A model generated the notes under the pieces. The model was not told where the DNA came from, made no database searches, and was given only the letters and a program-made list of their open reading frames with translations. A stretch of 46,871 nt of DNA, from assembly GCA_035493835.1 (NCBI GenBank), contig DATJHO010000054.1, positions 1 to 46,871 on the forward strand. The letters are read 5' to 3'. Shown piece after piece: positions 24,931 through 32,396 of this stretch. This DNA is from DASZTU01 sp035493835. Its GTDB lineage: Bacteria; Pseudomonadota; Alphaproteobacteria; Rhizobiales; Devosiaceae. Position 1 is the stretch's first letter. The number at the start of each line of letters is the position of its first letter. The translations under genes were made by a program, and so were the position numbers.

Positions 24931-26098
24931 CACAGGGCAGCAGCCGTTCAGCGTTCGTTTCGACGAAAACAACCAGGAATTTGCCATCGCCGGGCTGCTG
25001 CGTCCGCAATACGAGCGTGAGCTCGGAGAGCTGATTGAGAGCTTCCAAAAGGTGCTCGCGGCGGTTCGCGGCACGCTCTACGTCAACGTCAAGCGACTGG
25101 TACGCGTCAACAATGTTGGATTTCGCGTCCTCTCGGGGCTGCTCGTTGGCTCGCTGGAGCAGCGACCGGACCTCAGGATTGAGGTGGTGACCTCCAGCGT
25201 TGTCGGTTGGTCGACGCGCAAGTTCAAGGCGTTGAGCCGGCTGAACTCGCGGCTCGCCGTCGCCGAATACGACAATGATTTCTACCCTGGGCAGGCGTTC
25301 CTCGAGGAGGGCGGGTTCATCCCCATTCTCCGCACCCAGACGCAGATGACCTGGCAGCATGAACGCCACGTCCTGCCGCGGCACGGTCTCAGGCCGGGGA
25401 TGGCGGTTGCCGACATCTGCTGCGGCATCGGCGATTTTGCCGTCCTTGCCTTCAAGCAGTTCGCGCCGTCGCGCCTCGTGGCGCTCGATCATTCCCGCTC
25501 CAGCCTCGACTATGCGCGGCGCGTGGCGGGGGAATTTGGCGTTCACGGCATCGAATATGTCTATGGCGATGCCGCCGAGATGCTGCTCGAGGACAATCAG
25601 TTCGATTTCGTCACCTGCCGGCACGCGCTGCAGATCTTCAACCAGCCGGAACTGATCCTCGCCGAACTGGTCCGCGTCTGCAAACCCGGGGGCCGGGTTT
25701 ACGTCACCAACGAGAAGATTTCCCACTGCGTCGGCGAACCGCACGGGGAGAGCATCCAATGGACCTACAATGAGCTGTCCCGTCTGTTTGCCGACTTCGA
25801 CATGGATCTGGAGTTCGGGCCGAAGAGCCGGCGCCATCTCGATCGCGCGGGGCTGGCCGATATCAAGGCGGAGTGCTTCATGGTCACCAACCTTGATGGC
25901 GACCCGCAGGGCTTTGCCAGTATGATTGCGTCGTGGGAGAGCCTGTTTGCCAACGGGATGTCCGAGCGGCGAGGGGATGACGCAGCCTTCCGCGAAAAAT
26001 TCAGCCAGGGTTTTCAGGATCACATCCACGCTGCGCTTCACCCGACGGGCTATGCCGGCTGGCCCATTTGGGTCGCCTCGGGGAAGAAGCCCGGATGA
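24923..26098 (+). CDS. STAS-like domain fused to a class I methyltransferase
   Basis: 391-residue two-domain protein. Residues about 1-130 resemble a STAS domain of the slr1659 type (LYVNVKRLVRVNNVGFRVLS), but the phosphorylatable serine (NSSG in the paralogue at 29042) is replaced, giving NNVG (63-66). From about 145 comes an S-adenosylmethionine-dependent methyltransferase: motif I VADICCGIGDFAVLAF (162-177), ALDHSRSS, and VCKPGGRVYVTNEK. The methyl acceptor is unknown. It is coupled to the degenerate HATPase-like gene before it and, by ATGA overlap, to the receptor phosphatase after it. Confidence 0.82.
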   Translation: MRDTGQQPFSVRFDENNQEFAIAGLLRPQYERELGELIESFQKVLAAVRGTLYVNVKRLVRVNNVGFRVLSGLLVGSLEQRPDLRIEVVTSSVVGWSTRKFKALSRLNSRLAVAEYDNDFYPGQAFLEEGGFIPILRTQTQMTWQHERHVLPRHGLRPGMAVADICCGIGDFAVLAFKQFAPSRLVALDHSRSSLDYARRVAGEFGVHGIEYVYGDAAEMLLEDNQFDFVTCRHALQIFNQPELILAELVRVCKPGGRVYVTNEKISHCVGEPHGESIQWTYNELSRLFADFDMDLEFGPKSRRHLDRAGLADIKAECFMVTNLDGDPQGFASMIASWESLFANGMSERRGDDAAFREKFSQGFQDHIHAALHPTGYAGWPIWVASGKKPG

Positions 26099-28464
26099 CC
26101 GCCGGCGCCGTTCCCGCCCGGTCGCCATGGAGCCTTGCCCCGAAGAGTTTTCGGGCAAAGTTCGTGCTCGTCGTCGGCGGCGCGCTGCTGTTCGACCTGC
26201 TGATGTCCGGCGGGCTGACGCTCTGGAACGTGCAGCGGCTCTCCTACAACGCCATTCACGAGGTCGGGCAGGGGCTCGAGAAGGCCAGCACCGAATATCT
26301 CGAGCACTACGTCACGACCACCGCCGAGCGCACCGACACCCTGTTCACCAGATACTTTTCGGAAGTAAACACCGTCGCAGCCTCCATGCAGGCCGTGATC
26401 GACAATCCGGCGCTGCAGGCATCGCTTGGCACCACGCTCGAGGCCAGTCCCGGGACGACAACCCTTCTCCAATATCACCCGCCAACGGGGCAGGGCGGCA
26501 ATTGGTGGCAGAACGGACCGGGCGAGGCATCGGCGGTGACGGTCTGGGGCTATCTCCTCGACAGCCAGAAGCAGCCTTTGTCCAGTGCCGCCCAAGCCGT
26601 TCGCGATAGCGCGGTCTTCGACTTGTTTGGTCCGGCGATCATGCAATCCGGGCCGCCCAAGCTGCAGATGTACTACATGGGCCCCCAAGCGGCCCCGATC
26701 CTGCGCTCGACGCCCTATAACGACCAGGGCGCGGTATTCGACCGGGTATATCCGGGGCACAACAAGACGAACTGGTGGGATTTCTTCTTCCCGGACCTCT
26801 ATCCGACGTTCCAGTCCTGGATCAAGGCCCCGGCCAGCCGTCCGGTGGATTCTCCCATCGTGATGCTCTCTCCGTACCGCGACGGCGTCACCGGCAAGAC
26901 CATCGTCAGCTTTTTCCAGCCGCTGTTGACGCCGGACCGCAAGGATGTCGACGGCGTGGTCGGGGTCGATTTGACGCTCGACCAGATGGCCCAAATCATC
27001 GAGACGGTCAAAATCGCCGATACCGGCTTTGCCTTCCTGGCGCAGTCCAATGGCAATGTGCTGGCGGTGACGCCAGCGGGCCAGCGGACGCTTGGCATCA
27101 CGACCGACTCGAGCGGCTTCAGCCGCCTGTTAAGCGGCAGCAACCAGCCCGGCATCGCGAAGCTGAACCTGCCCGCCGATGGCACCCCGTTGATGCGGCA
27201 CGTCGCGTTGGAACAGAACGGCCGGGCCGTGCCCTATGTGGTCGTCATGAAGCGGCTCAGCCCGACCAACCTCTATTCGGGCAAGGGGCCGGTCACCGCA
27301 GATGCGCTGTCGCTCGGGCTCATGGTCCCGGAAGGTGAGATCTATGCCTCGCTCACCGCGGCGCAAGCCGAAATATCCGACTCCGCCAGGGGCATTATTG
27401 CCCTGCAGATAGGCGCGGTGCTGCTTTCCCTGCTGCTTACGCTCGGCGCCGTCTACGCCATTTCCGGCCGCATCACCGCAGGCCTCTCGGCGCTAGCCGA
27501 CGCTGCCCGGCGGCTGCAGAACAAGGACTATTCGGTCCGTGTCACCGTGCCAACGCGCGACGAGGTGGGCGCCGTCGGGGTCGCCTTCAACCGCATGGCC
27601 GAAGAGATCCGCTTCCACACCGAAAACCTCGAGACACTGGTCGATAAGCGGACGCAGGACCTGCACAAGGCCAATGAGGAAATCAGGGCGCTCAACAGCC
27701 GGCTGACGAACGAGAATCTGCGACTGGGAGCCGAACTCGATGTCGCCCGGCAGATCCAGATGATGGTGTTGCCCAAGCCGAGCGATTACAGCGCGATCCC
27801 CAACCTCGAGATTGCCGGATACATGGCGCCCGCCGATGAGGTGGGGGGCGACTATTTCGACGTGCTGCACAGTGGCACCAGCATCAAGTTCGGCATCGGC
27901 GACGTCACCGGACACGGGCTCGAAAGCGGCGTCCTGATGCTCATGGTGCAGTCAGTCGCCCTTGCGCTTCAAGAGAAGGGCGACGACGACCCGAAATCGT
28001 TCCTGGAAGTGCTGAATCGCGCCATCTACAGGAACGTCGAGCGCACTCGCACGGACAAGCACCTATCGCTGGCTTTCCTCGACTACCATCCCGGCAAGGT
28101 CACGATCGCGGGACAGCACGAGGAAGTTCTGATTGTTCGTGCCGATGGCCGAGCCGAACGCGTCGATACGATGGATCTGGGTTTTCCCATCGGACTTCAA
28201 AGCGACATCAGTCCGTTCGTCAGTACAATTGACCTCGAATTCTTGAGCGGCGACACCATAATTCTTTATACAGACGGTATTACCGAGGCCGAGAGTGAAA
28301 ACGGCGTACTGTTCGGCCTGGAACAACTGGAAGAGAGCGCCGTCCGTCACCGCAACGGTAATGCCGAAACCGTCAAGAACAGCATTATCGCCGACGTGAT
28401 GGCCCATATCGGCACCCAGACAATTCATGACGATATTACTCTTGTGGTCCTGAGGCACAGATAA
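26095..28464 (+). CDS. Cache-HAMP receptor with SpoIIE/PP2C phosphatase output
   Basis: 789-residue transmembrane receptor phosphatase. TM1 is about 23-45, a large periplasmic Cache-like sensor about 50-430 (GVVGVDLTLDQMAQII, DTGFAFLAQSNGNVL), TM2 about 433-456, HAMP about 457-510 and a coiled coil about 510-560. The SpoIIE phosphatase is about 560-789, with aspartates in ADEVGGDYFDV (D586), GDVTGHGLESG (D603), ILYTDGITEAES and HDDITLVVLRH. It should dephosphorylate the STAS proteins of the same operon when the sensor is stimulated. ATG 26095 overlaps the preceding stop as ATGA. Confidence 0.92.
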   Translation: MTAGAVPARSPWSLAPKSFRAKFVLVVGGALLFDLLMSGGLTLWNVQRLSYNAIHEVGQGLEKASTEYLEHYVTTTAERTDTLFTRYFSEVNTVAASMQAVIDNPALQASLGTTLEASPGTTTLLQYHPPTGQGGNWWQNGPGEASAVTVWGYLLDSQKQPLSSAAQAVRDSAVFDLFGPAIMQSGPPKLQMYYMGPQAAPILRSTPYNDQGAVFDRVYPGHNKTNWWDFFFPDLYPTFQSWIKAPASRPVDSPIVMLSPYRDGVTGKTIVSFFQPLLTPDRKDVDGVVGVDLTLDQMAQIIETVKIADTGFAFLAQSNGNVLAVTPAGQRTLGITTDSSGFSRLLSGSNQPGIAKLNLPADGTPLMRHVALEQNGRAVPYVVVMKRLSPTNLYSGKGPVTADALSLGLMVPEGEIYASLTAAQAEISDSARGIIALQIGAVLLSLLLTLGAVYAISGRITAGLSALADAARRLQNKDYSVRVTVPTRDEVGAVGVAFNRMAEEIRFHTENLETLVDKRTQDLHKANEEIRALNSRLTNENLRLGAELDVARQIQMMVLPKPSDYSAIPNLEIAGYMAPADEVGGDYFDVLHSGTSIKFGIGDVTGHGLESGVLMLMVQSVALALQEKGDDDPKSFLEVLNRAIYRNVERTRTDKHLSLAFLDYHPGKVTIAGQHEEVLIVRADGRAERVDTMDLGFPIGLQSDISPFVSTIDLEFLSGDTIILYTDGITEAESENGVLFGLEQLEESAVRHRNGNAETVKNSIIADVMAHIGTQTIHDDITLVVLRHR

Positions 28465-28466
28465 GC

Positions 28467-29015
28467 ATGAGCGTGTCGTATGGTGAAAATTTCAATCTGC
28501 TGGACCGGAAGCCGTTCTCCAGCACAGTGCGCCTGGTTGATGGTCCGCTGGGGCTGACCTGGCAGCATTCGAGCATTACGGCAGAATATTTCGGCGAGTT
28601 CTACGGACTGCATGCTGCCGCCGGCGGCTTCCAGTACAATCTTGTACGCCACAGCGTTGTTTATCTGGTCAACGAATTGCTCGAGAATGCGCTGAAATTT
28701 CGCGCGCCGGGCGATATCGAGATCAGGACGGCGTTTGCCGATGGTTCGTTTGAAATCGTAGTCAGCAACCTCATCTCGGGGGCTACCGCCGAAAGGTTTC
28801 GTAAATTGCTGGCCGAAATTGTTGCTCGGGATCCGGGCGAATTGCTGATCGAGCGGATCGAGGCAAACGCCGCCGACGAAAATTCGAGTGGTTCCGGACT
28901 TGGCCTACTTACGCTGATGAACGACTATGAGGCGCGCCTCGGCTGGCGTTTCGACCAGGCGGGAACCTCGCAGATTACACAATTGCGGAGCTACGCCGCC
29001 CTCGAAGTGCGGTGA
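28467..29015 (+). CDS. HATPase-type switch kinase, apparently intact (slr1658-type)
   Basis: 182-residue protein with GHKL/HATPase marks: N-box LVNELLENALKF (N75 present) and ATP lid SSGSGLGLLTLMNDY (about 140-154). Proteins of this kind phosphorylate STAS partners on serine, opposing the SpoIIE phosphatase. It starts 2 bases after the receptor phosphatase stop and ends overlapping or abutting the STAS gene, so phosphatase, kinase and STAS form one switch unit. It is a paralogue of the degenerate protein at 24406. Confidence 0.85.
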   Translation: MSVSYGENFNLLDRKPFSSTVRLVDGPLGLTWQHSSITAEYFGEFYGLHAAAGGFQYNLVRHSVVYLVNELLENALKFRAPGDIEIRTAFADGSFEIVVSNLISGATAERFRKLLAEIVARDPGELLIERIEANAADENSSGSGLGLLTLMNDYEARLGWRFDQAGTSQITQLRSYAALEVR

Positions 29016-29041
29016 TGTCTGAACCGAGTCCGGGTGGATCC

Positions 29042-29380
29042 ATGAAGATCAAGACCAACGAATATAGCGTGTGGAGCGAGGGCGCCACGATCCACTACGA
29101 AGGGACGATGCGCTTGTCGGGCACGGACGCCTATGCGCCGATCCTGGCCATGATGCAGGATATTCTCGGAACCAAGCCGGAAAAGGTCGTGCTGGATCTC
29201 ACCGAACTCGAGTTTCTCAACAGCTCGGGCATCAACCTTTTGGCCAAGTTCACTATCGATGTGCGCAAGCAGCCCGATATCGCCATGGAAGTGGTCGGGT
29301 CGACCAAAATTCCATGGCAGTCCAAATCTCTGCCGAACCTGAAAAAGCTGCACAAGGCCGTCGAACTGACGATGGTTTGA
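29042..29380 (+). CDS. STAS-domain protein with phosphorylatable serine (slr1659-type)
   Basis: 112-residue STAS protein. The phosphorylation loop is DLTELEFLNSSGINLLAKF (S61/S62), and the segment KIPWQSKSLPNLKKL is typical of the slr1659-type group. ATG 29042 is chosen because homologues begin with a similar MKIKTNEYSVW and GGTGG lies just upstream; ATG 29015, forming TGATG with the previous stop, is an alternative. It is the likely substrate of the kinase encoded before it and of the receptor phosphatase. What its free form controls is not shown by the sequence. Confidence 0.87.
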   Translation: MKIKTNEYSVWSEGATIHYEGTMRLSGTDAYAPILAMMQDILGTKPEKVVLDLTELEFLNSSGINLLAKFTIDVRKQPDIAMEVVGSTKIPWQSKSLPNLKKLHKAVELTMV

Positions 29381-29429
29381 CTTCGGCTGGAGCGTGATGA
29401 GACGATGAGACGGGCCTAAACTAGGGTGA

Positions 29430-29541
29430 AAACAGCCCCCACCCCTGACCCCTCCCTCAAGGGGGAGGGGGACGATGGCGCGGCCTTGCCCCAGTTTCCT
29501 GCCCCTTGAGGGGAGGGTGGCGGCAGCCGGTGGGGGTTGTG
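29430..29541. repeat. Large imperfect inverted repeat between convergent genes
   Basis: Left part: acagcccccacccctgaccc and then ctccctcaagggggaggggg (to about 29471). Right part: ccccttgaggggagggtgg and then ccggtgggggttgt (29502-29540), the approximate reverse complement. It lies between the STAS gene and the Na/Pi-type gene, which converge here, and could terminate transcription in both directions. It resembles intergenic repeats common in Hyphomicrobiales. Confidence 0.65.
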
Positions 29542-29583
29542 TCCCTGCCCAGCATGGTGCAGGCCCGTCTTGGTGTCTCTAAC

Positions 29584-31221
29584 TCAAGCGGGCAGGGCGG
29601 TTGAGGCAACAGCGCGGATGGTCGTCAGGTAGCGCTGCACCAAACCCATCATGCGTTCGTAGCCGGTGGTCACGGTGAGCAGCGATTCCTGCTCGATCTT
29701 GGTCAGCGGCCGGCCCCCATGGGTGAGCTCACGGCGCAACTTGTCGACCATGCTCGAACGCGCGGTGGTCATGGTCACCAGGCTCGAATGCTGGAACTCG
29801 TCCGGAGCCTGCAATTCGTCGATGAGCATGGTCAGCACCAGATGCATGCTCTCGACCATGCTGGCGATGGAGTCATCGATTGGCCCGCCCGCCGTCCGCG
29901 CTTTCAGATGGGCGGCAAGCGCAAAAACCTCGTCCGCGAGATCATCAAGCAGGCCCTGCGCCACGCCTAGTTCCCCCAGCCGCGCGGCCGTCTCGCGCGG
30001 TGGCGAGGCGTCGACGAGTTCGCCGACAAAGGCCGTAATCTCCCCGCTTACGGAGCGCACCGCCCTTTGCAATATCTGGGGCTCGGGCAGCGGCTCGGGT
30101 GCGACATTCTCCTCGTCGCGGATCGACTCCAGGCCGTCGCGCAGGAGGCCGATCAGCAGCTGCTGCTCTCTCTCGATCAGCAAGACGCCGGTTTCGGGCT
30201 CGGTGTCGCCGGTCGCGTAGATATATCGCGGCTTGGCCAAATTCTCGTAGGGCGTCTCGGGATAGCGGCATTCGAGGAACCGGAGCACGGGCCCGCGGAT
30301 CAACGACACAAGAATGGCCGCGACCAGTTGATAGATGACGAAGATTGAGGCCAGCTGGCTGCCGATGCCCGTCCCGACCGACTGCGCGAACGCCCGCACC
30401 AGCGGCACGCCGCTCCTGAGTTCGATTGCAAACAACGGCACCAGCACGACCGCGCCGAGCAGATTGGTAAGCGCCTGGAACGCCATAAGCTGGAGGGGCG
30501 TGCCATCCTCTCGGGCGGCCACCCGCCACAGGGCGACAGCCGAGCCGGCGCCGATGCCGTAGATCAGCGCCATGCCCTGCTCGAGATTCAACAGATTGGC
30601 CTGCGCCAGCGCCATTATCACCACAGTGGCCGCGGCAAATGATCCGGCCGCAGCGCCAATGCCGATGCCAAGCACGAAGGCGATGGCGAGGACGCCGAAT
30701 GTGGCGCTGCCCTGCCCAAAAGCGATTGCGGCGGCTATGTTGGGCAGCAGTCGGGCTGCCGCAGCGCTGTCCTGGACGAGATCAATGCCGAAAAATAGCA
30801 GGCCCCCGCCGAGAAGCGCCGCGACGAGGTGACGGAACTGGGCCCGCTGGTCGAGCTCGAAATAGTAGAGCAGGCCGACCGCCGCGAGGAGGACAATGAC
30901 GAAAGGATGCAGGTCGCGCGCTGCAAGCAGCACGAGAGCGCTCGTGCCGACATTGGCCCAGATGACAAGCGGCAGGATGGAGCGAACCCGGACCAGCCCC
31001 GCGCCGACTGCGTCGACGCACGCCGAAGTAACGGCACCCATGGAGAGCATTAGCGCCCCCAGCGCCACGCCCAGGCCGGCGATGAACACCGGGACATCCA
31101 CTGCCCTGCCGATCCCACGTCGGAACCGCCGGGTGCCCAGCTGCCTCACATTGGTCGCCACCAGCCTCTGGCCGATGAACAGCAATGCCAGGCCCGCGAA
31201 AAACGCTAAAAAGACCTCCAA
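29584..31221 (-). CDS. Na/Pi-cotransporter-like protein with PhoU-like C-terminus
   Basis: 545-residue membrane protein of the Na/Pi cotransporter (PNaS-like) type. The first roughly 310 residues contain two inverted hydrophobic repeats with many helices (LEVFLAFFAGLALLFIGQ, then GGGLLFFGIDLVQDSAAAA). From about 370 the soluble part is helical and PhoU-like. Canonical QSSSA motifs of active phosphate carriers are not evident (SMGAVTSACVDAV and GSFAAATVVIMA in their places), so phosphate transport is uncertain. TTG 31221 is chosen because AGGAGG lies 5 bases upstream. It is divergent to no gene; a STAS gene precedes it on the same strand, 104 bases away. Confidence 0.82.
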   Translation of the reverse strand: MEVFLAFFAGLALLFIGQRLVATNVRQLGTRRFRRGIGRAVDVPVFIAGLGVALGALMLSMGAVTSACVDAVGAGLVRVRSILPLVIWANVGTSALVLLAARDLHPFVIVLLAAVGLLYYFELDQRAQFRHLVAALLGGGLLFFGIDLVQDSAAAARLLPNIAAAIAFGQGSATFGVLAIAFVLGIGIGAAAGSFAAATVVIMALAQANLLNLEQGMALIYGIGAGSAVALWRVAAREDGTPLQLMAFQALTNLLGAVVLVPLFAIELRSGVPLVRAFAQSVGTGIGSQLASIFVIYQLVAAILVSLIRGPVLRFLECRYPETPYENLAKPRYIYATGDTEPETGVLLIEREQQLLIGLLRDGLESIRDEENVAPEPLPEPQILQRAVRSVSGEITAFVGELVDASPPRETAARLGELGVAQGLLDDLADEVFALAAHLKARTAGGPIDDSIASMVESMHLVLTMLIDELQAPDEFQHSSLVTMTTARSSMVDKLRRELTHGGRPLTKIEQESLLTVTTGYERMMGLVQRYLTTIRAVASTALPA

Positions 31222-31226
31222 CTGTC

Positions 31227-31232
31227 CCTCCT
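31227..31232 (-). promoter_or_regulatory. Strong ribosome binding site deciding a TTG start
   Basis: Consensus AGGAGG on the minus strand, 5 bases before TTG (31221-31219) of the Na/Pi-type gene. It places the start right at the first membrane helix. Confidence 0.75.
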
Positions 31233-31325
31233 GCCGGCTTCGAGCCCGATCCACTTCAAAAACTTCGAAATGGCGAGGGCGGAGATTAGCGAAGCAGTGT
31301 GGATCGACAGTAAAGACGGGCCGGC

Positions 31326-31661
31326 TTAGGTTCTGAGGGCCGTCAAGGCTGCGAGGCGATCCGGATAGACCGAGAACAGCGAGAGAAAACCGCTGATCTC
31401 GAAGACCTGGCGAACATTGCCCGCGACGCCGCACACCGCAATCTTGCCGCCGACCGAGCGCATCTGCTTGGCTGCCAGCAGCACCACCCGCAGGCCTGCC
31501 GACGAGACGTAGACCAGCTCTTCCATATCGAGCAGAATCTTGGGGCCGGCATCCAGCGCGCGCCGTACCGCTGCTTCCGTTTCTACGGCATTGCTGCTGT
31601 CGATGCGCTCGGCAAGCACAATGACCTGAACGTCGTCCAGATTTTCAATTGCAACGGCCAT
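31326..31661 (-). CDS. STAS-domain anti-sigma-factor-antagonist-like protein
   Basis: 111-residue STAS protein of the RsbV/SpoIIAA type. It has the classical loop LVYVSSAGLRVVLLAAKQM with adjacent serines S53/S54, and the usual N-terminal strand pair (VQVIVLAERIDSSNAVE). ATG 31661 has GGAG about 8 bases upstream. It is divergent from the RsbW-like kinase gene (31770), an arrangement that suggests a second partner-switching pair separate from the one at 28467-29380. Confidence 0.9.
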   Translation of the reverse strand: MAVAIENLDDVQVIVLAERIDSSNAVETEAAVRRALDAGPKILLDMEELVYVSSAGLRVVLLAAKQMRSVGGKIAVCGVAGNVRQVFEISGFLSLFSVYPDRLAALTALRT

Positions 31662-31769
31662 AACGGTCTCCAGCTGAAATATCGTCAAATGGACCGGAGT
31701 GCTTGTAGCGGCACATGGCCCAATGCTAGATTATTCGTAGACTGCTTGAGCCGGCATCGCAAAGGGCAA

Positions 31770-32207
31770 ATGGCCTCAAAAGTTCACCTGCTGTTATCGA
31801 ACAGCGTAGAGGACATGGCAATCGCGCTGGATCGGGTAGATCTCCTGCTGAATAAAGCAGGCGCCGATGAGCAGATCGCATTCCGCATTCGGCTGGCGCT
31901 CGAAGAACTCATCACCAACAGCATCATGCACGGCTATCCTGAGGGCGGCGCGCATGAGATCGGCATCGAGCTCGCGATCGAGCCGGAGCGCGTGGCCGTC
32001 GAGATCACCGATGACGGCGTGCCATTCGATCCGTTCCGGCCGAGAGAGGCCGTGCTGACCGGGTCGGTCGAAGAGCGGCCGATTGGCGGCCTCGGGCTGC
32101 ATCTGATCAAGCAGCTTATTCCAGAGCTAAGCTATCGGCGCGCGCGAGGCCGCAACATTGTCGGCCTGGCCTCTCCCTTGCAGCACACTGCTCCGACCGG
32201 TGACTAA
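31770..32207 (+). CDS. RsbW-like HATPase, anti-sigma-factor-type serine kinase
   Basis: 145-residue HATPase of the RsbW/SpoIIAB type. N-box RLALEELITNSIMHGYP (N50), G1 box EITDDGVPFDPF (D82) and lid IGGLGLHLIKQL (105-116) are intact, so ATP-dependent phosphorylation of the divergent STAS protein is expected. ATG 31770 is preceded by AAAGGG. No sigma factor gene lies in the window, so its other partner, if any, is elsewhere or is not a sigma factor. Confidence 0.9.
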   Translation: MASKVHLLLSNSVEDMAIALDRVDLLLNKAGADEQIAFRIRLALEELITNSIMHGYPEGGAHEIGIELAIEPERVAVEITDDGVPFDPFRPREAVLTGSVEERPIGGLGLHLIKQLIPELSYRRARGRNIVGLASPLQHTAPTGD

Positions 32208-32383
32208 GCCTATTCTCCGCAGGTAGCGAATCTGCAGATCAGGCATGCCTGCGGGCAGCCCCGCGCCGGTTGCAAAACGCGATTTGCATTGCCAGTGTAA
32301 AGAATTCAACAGCATAGGTGACCAGCTATCCGGCTTGAGCAATAGTTGGAGGCAGCGAATCCTGCAAGATAACCGCCGGATCG

Positions 32384-32388
32384 AAAGG
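32384..32388 (+). promoter_or_regulatory. Ribosome binding site for the TTG-started K+ channel gene
   Basis: AAAGG, 8 bases before TTG 32397. An in-frame stop at 32370 leaves no ATG or GTG in between, which confirms the TTG start. Confidence 0.7.
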
Positions 32389-32396
32389 TACGTCAT

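Noticed and set aside
24641..26158. 505-codon open frame on the minus strand
   Set aside because: It is antisense to the degenerate HATPase-like and STAS-methyltransferase genes, has an Arg/Pro/Gln-rich translation with no domain, and reflects GC-rich codon use on the other strand.
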